Below, piece after piece: positions 1 through 7,197 of a DNA stretch of 64,000 bases (its first letter is position 1; every line of letters starts with the position of its first letter). Where the stretch lies: assembly GCF_900156695.1 (NCBI RefSeq), contig NZ_FTOM01000004.1, positions 62,001 through 126,000 of the forward strand, read 5' to 3'. Source of the stretch: Phaeovulum vinaykumarii. GTDB lineage: Bacteria; Pseudomonadota; Alphaproteobacteria; Rhodobacterales; Rhodobacteraceae. Both the position numbers and the translations under genes were made by a program. Below the pieces are notes generated by a model. It did not search any database and was not told the origin of the DNA. It saw only the letters and a program-made list of their open reading frames with translations.

Positions 1-22
1 CCGATGGGGTAAATTCCGTCAT
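1..22 (-). CDS. Start of a further leftward island gene (partial)
   Basis: An ATG on the minus strand at 22 overlaps the TGA of the next gene (19-21) in the ATGA manner used repeatedly in this operon. It opens a frame reading M-T-E-F-T-P-S before the window ends. Only the start is visible, so no function can be given. It shows that the leftward operon continues beyond the window. Confidence 0.35.
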
Positions 23-768
23 GTCTTCCGCGCCTCCACCGCATAGTCCTTGACCACCCCGCCGCGCGCGGGATCGCCCACTTCGCATTGGCGCACGAAG
101 ATGCGCCGGCCATCGGGCAACTGGCGCCAATGCCCCCGGCGCAGATGCCAGCGCGGGCTGGCATGACTGCCACCGAGCCGCTCGGATGCGGTGCGAAGCC
201 GGGCCGGATCGATGGTGACCTGATGCCAGGTCCAGCCGCGCACGCCATCCCGCGCGAAGGGTTCGCGCCTGACCGGGGCGATCTGGCGTTCGCTGATGCT
301 CGCTGCCGATGCGATGATCGCGAGCCCGCGCCAGACGATGGCTGCGGCCGCCTGACCGCTTTGTTCCGCCAGCCCTGCATCGCGGAGCGCAGGATTGATG
401 GCGAATTCCGCGATGCCGCCATCCGCGATCCGGACATGGGCATGGATATCGGTCCAGCGTCTGGGGTTGCGCCACAGGGCGAGCCAGACCGCCTCGATGC
501 CATCGTCGCGCTGCCGGGCATAGACGATCTGGCTGCGGACGGTCCGACTGCGGTCGGCCAACTCAAAAATCGTCTCGGGGTGCGGCAACCGTTGCGGACC
601 GGCCGCCAGGCGGCGGGCCAGCGCATCGACGTCGTCGGAATCGAACTGCGCCTGATCGGCGAAGCGCCAGACCGGTGCGAACTCGAACCCTTCGAGCAGG
701 TCCGGCAGCCAGAAGCGCGCGCGATGGGCGCGGACGATTCGCTTGAGATCATAGGCGTCCGGGATCAT
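19..768 (-). CDS. Conserved hypothetical island protein
   Basis: This is a 249-residue protein with no family I can name. The start at 768 (MIPDAYDLKR) is preferred to the longer upstream frame because its ATG overlaps the TGA of the preceding nuclease gene (ATGA), which implies translational coupling. The C-terminus is basic and aromatic (RWHLRRGHWRQL followed by RRIFVRQCEVGD). That style of C-terminus recurs in phage and plasmid proteins of unknown role. Its position directly after a Cas4/RecB-like nuclease in a tightly packed operon suggests a part in mobile-element DNA processing, which is inference only. Confidence 0.6.
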   Translation of the reverse strand: MIPDAYDLKRIVRAHRARFWLPDLLEGFEFAPVWRFADQAQFDSDDVDALARRLAAGPQRLPHPETIFELADRSRTVRSQIVYARQRDDGIEAVWLALWRNPRRWTDIHAHVRIADGGIAEFAINPALRDAGLAEQSGQAAAAIVWRGLAIIASAASISERQIAPVRREPFARDGVRGWTWHQVTIDPARLRTASERLGGSHASPRWHLRRGHWRQLPDGRRIFVRQCEVGDPARGGVVKDYAVEARKT

Positions 769-1658
769 CGCCTGGGCTCCGCCCGTTCGCGGCTGAAACG
801 CTCCCCGTTCGGCGGGGAAACGCGCCACTGGAGCCTTTCCTTCTCCGCCTCACCGTTTCCGGGACGCCGCTCACCCCAGCACCGCTCCGCCCATGCGCAG
901 GGCGCATGCCACTTGCCACCGGTCATGCCACCCCGGCAGACGACGGCCGTGGGTTCGGTCGCCGCCCGGGGCAACCATTCACCAGCCTCTGATGCCTGTA
1001 CGACCGCGACCGCGCGATCCGACATCTTCTGCGCAAGGCGGGCATCGAATGGCACCAGTTCCGTGTGCAATTCCATCGTGTCGCGGTTCAGCGCGGTGAA
1101 GAGCGCCGGGTTGGGCAGGTCCATGTAGGCCTGATAGAGCGCGATCTGGGCGGCGTAGACCGGGCGCGCGATGCTGACGCCACGCTTGACCACATCTTTC
1201 CAGCTCGACGCGCCGAGCGCCTTGTTCTCCCAAAGCGCGGGATAATCCATGGCCACGGGGCCTGAGACGAAGCAGCCGTCGATATGCCCCTTGAACCGGC
1301 CCGCCATGGCCTCGAAGCCGAACTGCCGGCCATCGGGGCGTTCGGTGCGCAGATCGAATCCGGCGATCCGGAACCAGCCCGCGACAATGTCTTCGGCCCG
1401 ATGGCCAGCCTCGAAGATCCGCAGGATGCGCGGTTCGAACTCCTGGCCCTCGTCCTTGGGGACAGCGAGATAGTCGAACTGGATCTGGCGCAGGCAGTCG
1501 CGCCCCAGCCCCGAGGAACTGACATAGGTGCGGGGGCGCTCGGCGCGATTGCGCGCCGTCAGGGCAGCATCGATAGCGGCCGAAACAGCAGCAGCGATCG
1601 GCGGACGCGGCGCGTCCTGGCCATAGAGGCAGCCGGAGCCGTGGTTCAGGTCGATCAT
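765..1658 (-). CDS. PD-(D/E)XK nuclease, Cas4/RecB-like exonuclease
   Basis: This 297-residue protein has the RecB-family nuclease motif set: GHRAED near residue 85, GHIDG with Asp127, WENKA with Glu144 and Lys146, and a QxxxY motif (Gln171, Tyr175). Cys55 near the N-terminus and Cys241, Cys254 and Cys260 near the C-terminus match the four-cysteine Fe-S layout of Cas4/AddB-type nucleases, so a 4Fe-4S cluster is likely. The start at 1658 overlaps the TGA of the upstream gene. There is no cas1 or CRISPR array in the window, and the neighbours are a RecA-like ATPase and a putative ssDNA-binding protein. A role as a phage-type recombination exonuclease is therefore more likely than CRISPR adaptation. 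Confidence 0.75.
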   Translation of the reverse strand: MIDLNHGSGCLYGQDAPRPPIAAAVSAAIDAALTARNRAERPRTYVSSSGLGRDCLRQIQFDYLAVPKDEGQEFEPRILRIFEAGHRAEDIVAGWFRIAGFDLRTERPDGRQFGFEAMAGRFKGHIDGCFVSGPVAMDYPALWENKALGASSWKDVVKRGVSIARPVYAAQIALYQAYMDLPNPALFTALNRDTMELHTELVPFDARLAQKMSDRAVAVVQASEAGEWLPRAATEPTAVVCRGGMTGGKWHAPCAWAERCWGERRPGNGEAEKERLQWRVSPPNGERFSRERAEPRR

Positions 1659-1864
1659 TGGTCGCGCTCCCAGAACCCGCCAGCCTGCGCGATGCAGGTC
1701 AGCTTGTGATGCTGGGCCTCGGTCAGCCGGGCGCGCGCGCCGAATGTCTCCAGCTTCTGACACAGGCTCTCGCAGAACTCGACCTCGAAATCGGTGATGG
1801 CGTTCGCCGTCGCGGCAGCAAGAAGGTCGCTCCAGGGGGCGGTCTCATTGTTCAGATCGATCAT
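1655..1864 (-). CDS. Small hypothetical island protein
   Basis: This is a 69-residue protein starting MIDLNNETAPW at 1864. The first four residues (MIDL) match the start of the downstream nuclease, which suggests duplicated translation-start sequence. It is mainly helical and acidic in the middle (TDFEVEFCESLCQKLE). Its stop codon overlaps the nuclease start, so the two are probably co-translated. I recognise no family; it could be a small partner of the nuclease. Confidence 0.5.
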   Translation of the reverse strand: MIDLNNETAPWSDLLAAATANAITDFEVEFCESLCQKLETFGARARLTEAQHHKLTCIAQAGGFWERDQ

Positions 1865-1874
1865 GACGGCCCTC

Positions 1875-2285
1875 TCAGAACGGAATCGGATCGTCATGGG
1901 CGGTGCCGGTCCGCTCCTTGCGCGCGCCCTGCGCCAGCATGCTGTCCACATAGCCGGTGACGGCCGCCTCGATCAGCCGGTCGATATCGGCGGCGGTGCG
2001 ATGGAAGAAGGGCTCCATGAGCCCGAGGTCGGTCAGCGCTTCGGCAAAGAGCGCCCGCGCATCGCGGATCGCCTGTGCCTCGCGGGCGGTCTTGTCGATC
2101 ATGCCATTCATCCTTTGGGCGATTGCGCTGCCCACGTCCTGACAGCGGAGCGAGCAGAAGCGGTGATAGGGATAGCGATCATGCTGGAGGCGGTGGACGT
2201 AGCCGAAGCCGCGAGCCTCCCGCGCGCAAACGGCGCAGAGCGCTACCCGAGCAAGAAATTCGCGATCGGGTCTTCGGGCGGCCAT
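1875..2285 (-). CDS. Hypothetical protein with N-terminal CxxC/CxxxC zinc-finger-like motif
   Basis: This protein is about 136 residues if it starts at MAARRPDREF (2285); the longer upstream frame is only overlap with the next gene. Residues 15-50 hold C-A-V-C and, after a His/Tyr-rich linker, F-C-S-L-R-C, a four-cysteine arrangement typical of a small zinc-binding module. The rest is helical, with an Ala-rich segment. It resembles uncharacterised proteins of alphaproteobacterial phage-like islands, but I cannot name the domain with certainty. It overlaps the upstream gene by about 40 bases. Confidence 0.55.
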   Translation of the reverse strand: MAARRPDREFLARVALCAVCAREARGFGYVHRLQHDRYPYHRFCSLRCQDVGSAIAQRMNGMIDKTAREAQAIRDARALFAEALTDLGLMEPFFHRTAADIDRLIEAAVTGYVDSMLAQGARKERTGTAHDDPIPF

Positions 2286-2563
2286 CCCGCCCGCTGGAGC
2301 TTCTCGGTCTGCATCACGATCCAGCGCGAGATCGCGTTGCTGGCCATGGCATCGAGGTCGCCGAGGGTGAGGCTTGCGATGGGTTGGTGCAGTCTTCCTC
2401 GGGCCTCGAGCCATGTTCCGATCTCCAGCGCGGCGGCGCGCGTCACATGCGCCTGCCATTCGTCGGGGGTCATGGGCCGGTCTGCCGGCCCAGCCCCATC
2501 GGGCTCGGCGGCAGGCGACCCTGCGGAACCACCTGACCGCCGCTTTCGCCGCACCTCAGCCAT
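2243..2563 (-). CDS. Hypothetical island protein
   Basis: The start at 2563 gives 106 residues and overlaps the stop of the upstream gene (2556-2558), consistent with coupling. An internal ATG at 2473 (MTPDEWQAHV) would give 76 residues and begins exactly where the protein becomes non-repetitive and well folded in appearance, so it is a real alternative. The C-terminal part is helical with a W-P-P-E-D segment before the end. I recognise no family. The gene lies between a zinc-finger protein and a putative ssDNA-binding protein in a replication/recombination operon. Confidence 0.5.
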   Translation of the reverse strand: MAEVRRKRRSGGSAGSPAAEPDGAGPADRPMTPDEWQAHVTRAAALEIGTWLEARGRLHQPIASLTLGDLDAMASNAISRWIVMQTEKLQRAGWPPEDPIANFLLG

Positions 2564-3305
2564 TGAGCCACGCGGGCATCGCCGGGGTGCCCGGTGCTGC
2601 GGGTGCCGGCGTTTGGGGCGTGGCCGGTGCAGCGGGTCCGGTCTGTGCGCCCCAGGTCGGAGCGGCCGTCGCAGTGGGCTGCGCTGCCGCGCCCCATGCC
2701 GGAGGCGGCGCCTGCCAGCCCGGCGCCGCGACGCTCGCGGCCTTGCGCGGCGGGGCGTTGACGGGTTCCGGCGGGACGGTTTCACCACGCATGACGGCGG
2801 CATGCTGCGGCTCGTCGGGCAGAACGACGTTGGCGATGCGGTTCTGGTCGCGATACTGCGGGTTCGAGGCGGGCTCCACCATGATGCGGGCGGCAAAGAC
2901 GAGGCCGTCGAGATGCTTGAGGCCGGGCAGCACCCGCTTGGCCTTGGTCGCCGGAGTTTCGTCGCGGGGATCGAGCCCGAGAGCGCTGTCGACCATGGCG
3001 CGAAACGTGGATTTCGAGATCTTCCAGCCGATGGACTGGCCTTTCTCGTCAAGTTTTCCGCCTGCCACGGTGAAGCTCTGCCAGAACTTGCGGCGGGCAT
3101 GCGGGCCTTCGACCACCGTGAATTCGCAGTCGAGCATGCGCGCATCGCTGGACTGCGAGGCCTTCAGCAGGCCCGCATCCATCGGCGTCGCGCCATTCAC
3201 GCCGCCGGGGCGGATCGTCAGCCGCACCTTGGCGAAGGTGCCATCCGGGATCAGTTCGCCGATGGGGGCCATCTGCGGCTGGGCGTCATTCAGATCGTAG
3301 CTCAT
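2556..3305 (-). CDS. Putative phage-type ssDNA-binding protein (DUF669-like)
   Basis: This is a 249-residue protein. The first 165 residues look like a compact beta-rich domain with acidic and aromatic segments. The last 80 residues are a Pro/Ala/Gly/Gln-rich tail ending A-M-P-A-W-L-N-G. A structured N-domain with a disordered tail is the layout of many single-strand-binding proteins. The gene sits directly after a RecA-like ATPase in the operon, a position where phage DUF669-type proteins are often found. Assignment is by architecture and context, not by a diagnostic motif. Confidence 0.5.
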   Translation of the reverse strand: MSYDLNDAQPQMAPIGELIPDGTFAKVRLTIRPGGVNGATPMDAGLLKASQSSDARMLDCEFTVVEGPHARRKFWQSFTVAGGKLDEKGQSIGWKISKSTFRAMVDSALGLDPRDETPATKAKRVLPGLKHLDGLVFAARIMVEPASNPQYRDQNRIANVVLPDEPQHAAVMRGETVPPEPVNAPPRKAASVAAPGWQAPPPAWGAAAQPTATAAPTWGAQTGPAAPATPQTPAPAAPGTPAMPAWLNG

Positions 3306-3326
3306 GGGATCATGTCCTTTCAGGGA

Positions 3327-4184
3327 TCAGGAGGCGAAAGCGGATTGGTGGGGGGCGCGGCCGTCGATCCGGGCGAGCAGCGCGCCGAGGTCGGGCGGTT
3401 CCGTCAGGTCGAGGCGGCCGGAACGGTCCTTGGCGGGAAGGCCCCAGGGATTGCCGGACTTGCAGACAAGGCGGCGGTCGGTGGCGGTCTCGTCCAGCAC
3501 CCAGCCGCCTTCGGCATCGCGGGCGAAGAGGTGCATCGAAACCACCTGGTCCACGATGCCGGGCAATTCCCGCCCCGCCTTGCTGCCTTCCATCTGCGGC
3601 TGCCAGGTGACGGCGCCAAAGTCGTCGGTCACCTTTTCCAGCACGCCGACGAAGATCACGGTCTTGCCGCGTGCATGCTGGAGGTGCTTCAGCGCCTGGA
3701 TCACCTCACGCCCCAGAAGCCCATAGGCGCCGCGGACATCCGGCTTGCCGGTCCGGTCCGAGAAGGCCTCGGGCTGCTGGCGGGCATAGGCCATCGCCTG
3801 CCGGGTCAGATCGGTGATCGAGTCGACAAAGACGATACGGCGCGCGGCGAGGAAGGCCTCGATGCCGCTGTCGCGATGCTGGGCCTGCAGCCACGCGTGC
3901 CGTTCGGTCCCGTACCAGGACTGCGGATGTTGCGCGGGGTCCGGCCCGCCGATCAGCACCGCCAGATCGCGGAAGTCGGTGAAGCTGCGCACCGGGATCG
4001 ACGCGCCGCGCCAGTCCTGCACCGATTTCATGCCAGCCTCGAGGTCGAGGCAGACGGTTTCCTCGGCAGGCAGAGACTTCAGCAGCGTGGTCTTGCCCAC
4101 GCCCGGTGGGCCGAAGATGGCGAGCGAGGTCTTGTTCTCGGCGGCCGAGAGGCGTTCGTCGGCGGTGATGATGCGGAAGGCCAT
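3327..4184 (-). CDS. RecA-like P-loop ATPase, Sak4/AAA_24 type
   Basis: This is a 285-residue ATPase. The start at 4184 (MAFRIITADE) is chosen because upstream residues are low-complexity read-through. Walker A is GPPGVGKT (residues 25-32) and a Walker B-like strand is RIVFVDS (about 116-122). Size and motif spacing fit the single-domain RecA-like phage ATPases (Sak4 group) that anneal or pair single-stranded DNA. Next to it are a putative ssDNA-binding protein and a PD-(D/E)XK exonuclease, which together resemble a phage recombination module. It acts in the cytoplasm on DNA by inference; the exact reaction is unproven. Confidence 0.7.
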   Translation of the reverse strand: MAFRIITADERLSAAENKTSLAIFGPPGVGKTTLLKSLPAEETVCLDLEAGMKSVQDWRGASIPVRSFTDFRDLAVLIGGPDPAQHPQSWYGTERHAWLQAQHRDSGIEAFLAARRIVFVDSITDLTRQAMAYARQQPEAFSDRTGKPDVRGAYGLLGREVIQALKHLQHARGKTVIFVGVLEKVTDDFGAVTWQPQMEGSKAGRELPGIVDQVVSMHLFARDAEGGWVLDETATDRRLVCKSGNPWGLPAKDRSGRLDLTEPPDLGALLARIDGRAPHQSAFAS

Positions 4185-4285
4185 GGGGTTCTCCGAAGGA
4201 TTGCAAGGGGCGCGGCGGCGGGGGGGACCGGGTGCCGAAGGGGAACCTGCCCGGCGTTGCCGCTCGGGCGTCCCGCCGCCGCGCG

Positions 4286-4804
4286 TCACCGGTCTCGGGT
4301 CTCGAGCCGGAACACGGGTTTGCCGGTGGTCTCGGACCGGGCGGCTGCGAAGCCTTCGCGCATGGCGTCGGGCCAGGCCCCGAAGCGGCGTTCCGGCACG
4401 CGATAGGCGATCTCGAGATACTGGGTCGGATCGTCGCCGGCCTCGCGGATCCGGGTTGCCATGGTGGCCAGCCGGTCCTGATCCCAGGTGACCTTCTTCG
4501 GCAGATCGGCGATGACCACCACGCCCGCATCCTCGATCCGGACCGTGCCGGAGGTCTTGCCCTGTCCAGACCGCTCGGCCTCGGTCGCGGCGCCATAACG
4601 CTGCGCCAGTGCCGCCTCGAAACGGTCCTTCAGGCGCTTGACCCGGGCGCTCTCGGCCGCTGCTTCGTCCTGCAGCGCAAGAAGCAGCGCAGCGGGCATG
4701 TCGGCGATCTCGCCGATGGACAGCTGGTCGAGGTCGTCGAACGTTGGCAGGTTGTCGAGGCGGGCCTCGGTCGGCGCGTCGGTGCTGGGGAACGGCATGG
4801 CCAT
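4286..4804 (-). CDS. Hypothetical island protein, central helical region
   Basis: This is a 172-residue protein with an Ala/Glu/Arg-rich helical stretch (about residues 35-75) that could form a coiled coil, followed by a small beta-rich C-terminal part. The start at 4804 shares one base with the TGA of the upstream gene. Position beside a RecA-like ATPase invites comparison with host-nuclease inhibitors, but I see no family-specific motif. Function unknown. Confidence 0.55.
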   Translation of the reverse strand: MAMPFPSTDAPTEARLDNLPTFDDLDQLSIGEIADMPAALLLALQDEAAAESARVKRLKDRFEAALAQRYGAATEAERSGQGKTSGTVRIEDAGVVVIADLPKKVTWDQDRLATMATRIREAGDDPTQYLEIAYRVPERRFGAWPDAMREGFAAARSETTGKPVFRLETRDR

Positions 4805-5097
4805 CAGCGCCCCTCCCGCTTCAGCGCCGCATCTAGGGCGCGGTCCGTGCCGACAGCCCCGGCTTCACGCGCCAGACGGTGGAGCTTTTCCAGCGCTGAG
4901 GATCGCTGGATGGCCGCCGAGAGTTCGGCATTCGCGGCGACGATCGCGATGGCGATATCGTCGACACTCGCGGTCTCGACGGGCAGCGGATCGGTGGCAT
5001 CGCCGGGACGCCAGGCGACGGGTATCACCTCCGGCAGATCCTCAAGGCTGCGGAAAGCCTTGCGCAGGCGCGCAAGCGGGCCGTTGGTCTCGGTCAT
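4804..5097 (-). CDS. Hypothetical island protein
   Basis: This protein has 97 residues when started at MTETNGPLARL (5097), which is preceded by a GGAG about ten bases upstream. A longer form starting at 5196 (33 more residues) is possible because that ATG overlaps the stop of the upstream gene in a TGATG. The protein is acidic in the middle and helical near the end. I recognise no family. Both ends overlap or abut neighbours, so it belongs to the same transcript as the ATPase. Confidence 0.5.
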   Translation of the reverse strand: MTETNGPLARLRKAFRSLEDLPEVIPVAWRPGDATDPLPVETASVDDIAIAIVAANAELSAAIQRSSALEKLHRLAREAGAVGTDRALDAALKREGR

Positions 5098-5195
5098 ATC
5101 GTGGTCTCCGTTGAGGGATGGGGCCGAATTTCCGGCCAGAAGGAAGTAGAGGGAGGGCGGAAGCCGATCCCCGATCCAGGCAAGCGTGGCGCGCA

Positions 5196-5552
5196 TCAGG
5201 CGGCCTCCTCTGTCGCGATGAGTTGGGAAAACGGGATCGGCGCATGGCGCGGTTTGGTTCGCGCGATGGCCAGATAGGCGAAGCGGTCGGGGCCGACGCG
5301 GACCTGCACCAGATGCACCAGCGCGGCCTCGAAGGCGCGGTGGGCGGCACTGGCCAGCGCTCCGAGCCTGCGGCGTTCCGGTTCCGGCAGGGTGGAAATC
5401 ACCGCCGTGGTGTCGATTCCGAGAAACCCGCGATGATACTCGAGCCGGTCGCCCGGCATGGCCTGACCGATCCAGGCGCAGAACTCGATGTCGGTGAGCG
5501 GCCGGGCCTTTGCGGGCGTGAATTCGGTAAGCGGCATGACGATCATCTCCAT
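5196..5552 (-). CDS. Hypothetical island protein
   Basis: This is a 118-residue protein. The start can be 5552 or an in-frame ATG five codons later (MPLTEFTPAK), which has a GGAG at good distance. The sequence mixes helical and beta segments with no recognised motif; the C-terminal half (RVGPDRFAYLAIAR) looks like a folded beta strand. It lies 13 bases after the island sigma-like gene and so is probably transcribed with it. Function unknown. Confidence 0.5.
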   Translation of the reverse strand: MEMIVMPLTEFTPAKARPLTDIEFCAWIGQAMPGDRLEYHRGFLGIDTTAVISTLPEPERRRLGALASAAHRAFEAALVHLVQVRVGPDRFAYLAIARTKPRHAPIPFSQLIATEEAA

Positions 5553-5565
5553 GTCGGTCCTCTAC

Positions 5566-6159
5566 TCACGCTGCTTTCGAACCGTCCCACTCGGCCCCGA
5601 TCCCGCGCATGGCGAGGTCGAGCCGCAGGCGGGCGATGTGACGGTAGAGGGCGGAGCGAGAGGTGCCGCTGCGCTCGACGATCTCTGCGACAGCGCAGGT
5701 GCCAAGTGCCACGCAAAGCCCGCGGGCCTCCTCCGGCAGGCCGCCCAGCACCCGGGCGAGATCGTGGATTGTGTCGGCGTCGTCCGTGGCAGAGCGGTCC
5801 TGCCCATACCAGGCGGCCAGACCATCGGTTTCTGCCAGCAGGCAGCCGAGCGGCTCGGTCGCGCCAGAAACCGGGGCGTCGAGCGAGAGCACCGTGCCGC
5901 CCTGCATGCGCCGCTGGCGGTGATGGCGGATCGCAATGCGCGAGGACTGATTGCGCAGGACGATGTTGGCGAAGGCGCCGATGCTGCCGCGGCGCGCGTC
6001 GAAGCCGGGCAGCCGGCAGATCAGGTCGACCAGCAGGTCCTGGCGGAGATCGTCGAGATCGGCGGCAGGCAGCATCAGCTTGCGATGCAGGCGACGCGCG
6101 GCAAAGGCCGCTTCGTCGATCAGCGTGGCAAGGTCATCGGGGGAAATCGGCGGAAACAT
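5566..6159 (-). CDS. Sigma-70-like (ECF-type) transcription factor of the island
   Basis: This is a 197-residue protein with the two-domain build of a small sigma factor. Residues about 25-85 resemble region 2: a helix with D-L-R-Q-D-L-L-V-D-L followed by R-G-S-I-G-A-F-A-N-I-V-L-R-N, the usual core-binding/-10 segment. Residues about 150-190 form a region-4-like helix-turn-helix (AEIVERSGTSRSALYRHIARL). The start at 6159 has GAGG nine bases upstream. A 7-bp inverted repeat (6172-6194) lies just upstream and may be its operator. It may direct transcription of the leftward module; that is inference. Confidence 0.65.
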   Translation of the reverse strand: MFPPISPDDLATLIDEAAFAARRLHRKLMLPAADLDDLRQDLLVDLICRLPGFDARRGSIGAFANIVLRNQSSRIAIRHHRQRRMQGGTVLSLDAPVSGATEPLGCLLAETDGLAAWYGQDRSATDDADTIHDLARVLGGLPEEARGLCVALGTCAVAEIVERSGTSRSALYRHIARLRLDLAMRGIGAEWDGSKAA

Positions 6160-6171
6160 TCGGGAGCACCT

Positions 6172-6194
6172 CGGAACATGTTGCTGTTGTTCCG
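6172..6194. promoter_or_regulatory. Operator-like inverted repeat upstream of the sigma-like gene
   Basis: CGGAACA and TGTTCCG form a perfect 7-bp inverted repeat with a 9-base spacer, ending 13 bases upstream of the start codon at 6159. The position suits a repressor or autoregulatory site. It does not match the GTTC-N7-GTTC LexA consensus. The binding protein is unknown; the winged-helix protein encoded immediately upstream is one candidate. Confidence 0.45.
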
Positions 6195-6267
6195 AATGTG
6201 CCGTTCAGCGCGCTGCTGCCGGTGTGATTGCCGTGTGTTTGTTATGTGCGGATTGTGTGGGACGGCC

Positions 6268-7197
6268 TCAGGGTTCGATGACCACTTCGCCAGGGTCGAG
6301 GCCGAGCCGATAGCCGCGCGCGCGAACCGTCGCGACCAGCGATTTCGCCTGCGCCTCTGACAGGCCGGAGGAGACGATCGCGTTGCGCAGGTCGCGGGCG
6401 ATTTCATTGGCGGGACGGCCCATCTGCGTCTCGATCTCTTGCTTTTTCAGGACTGGATCACGCTTGACTGATTGCTCGATCAGCAGACGAAACAGCGCGA
6501 ACATCTGAGTCGGCAGGTCGAGCCGACGGCAGTCGAGAGTGACCGATTGCGCCGAAAGCGTCATGACAAGGCGCGGCACTGAAGATGGCGGATCGAGGAC
6601 GAGGCGTTCCGTGCCATCCGACCCCGGCTTGAAAACCGCCGCAATTTCGCGGGGCTCGATCTCAACCTCCCGCAACCTGACAGCGATTGCCGCGGAAAGG
6701 TCGTGAACGATTGCCATGATCGGCTTCGGTCCCACGGCCGCCCTGATCGTCATCACCGCGCCCGGCGCAACCAGATTGTCGGCATCGAATGACAGGACCA
6801 CGGCATGCCCGGATGGGGTCTCCCCCAATAGCCAGACGCCGTCAGCAATGCAGGCAACTGCACCGCCCAGATTCCCGCTGGCTGTAATCCGGGCCACGAG
6901 CCGGTCGACATCGACCGAAAAGCGGCGCAGATCGTCTTTCTGCAGGATCACGTCTTCGGCAGGATCGTGCGGGCAGCAGACACGGAACGCGCCGTCCAAT
7001 TGTTCGATGGGACGCGCATCAAGCCCGCAATCACATTCCGCGCAGACCGACCAGGTATCGGCCCTACGTTCCTCGATCAGCACCTGCGCCCGCAAGAGGC
7101 GCTCGACATCGCTTGCGGGAAAGCGGCCCAACGCCCGGCCCGAGATCGAGACCCGGGCGCCGCCCTCACTCAGCCGCGTCCACAACCATGCCAGCAT
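6268..7197 (-). CDS. Unknown protein with Cys cluster and C-terminal winged-helix-like domain
   Basis: This protein has 309 residues when started at MLAWLWTRLSEG (7197), which overlaps the upstream gene by about 30 bases. Cysteines at residues 52, 55, 57, 74 and 75 form a zinc-ribbon-like cluster. The middle is beta-rich. The last 90 residues resemble an OmpR-type winged helix: helices, then K-K-Q-E-I-E-T-Q-M and a closing R-A-R-G-Y-R-L wing, a classic end of that fold. No receiver, kinase or sensor domain is evident. It is paired with a 412-residue unknown gene under a LexA box, so it may be the regulator or DNA-binding arm of a two-gene system. Confidence 0.6.
   Translation of the reverse strand: MLAWLWTRLSEGGARVSISGRALGRFPASDVERLLRAQVLIEERRADTWSVCAECDCGLDARPIEQLDGAFRVCCPHDPAEDVILQKDDLRRFSVDVDRLVARITASGNLGGAVACIADGVWLLGETPSGHAVVLSFDADNLVAPGAVMTIRAAVGPKPIMAIVHDLSAAIAVRLREVEIEPREIAAVFKPGSDGTERLVLDPPSSVPRLVMTLSAQSVTLDCRRLDLPTQMFALFRLLIEQSVKRDPVLKKQEIETQMGRPANEIARDLRNAIVSSGLSEAQAKSLVATVRARGYRLGLDPGEVVIEP

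Noticed and set aside
765-1658. The Cas4-like nuclease as part of a CRISPR-Cas locus
   Set aside because: No cas1, cas2, effector gene or repeat-spacer array is in the window; the context is phage-like recombination.
1794-4406. An 870-codon open frame on the plus strand across the island operon
   Set aside because: It is antisense to several genes with clear motifs and overlapping starts, and its translation is Arg/Gly-rich without domains; long antisense frames are normal at this GC.
6172-6194. The inverted repeat before the sigma-like gene as a second LexA box
   Set aside because: The GTTC/GAAC parts are inverted and wrongly spaced; they do not fit the direct GTTC-N7-GTTC rule.
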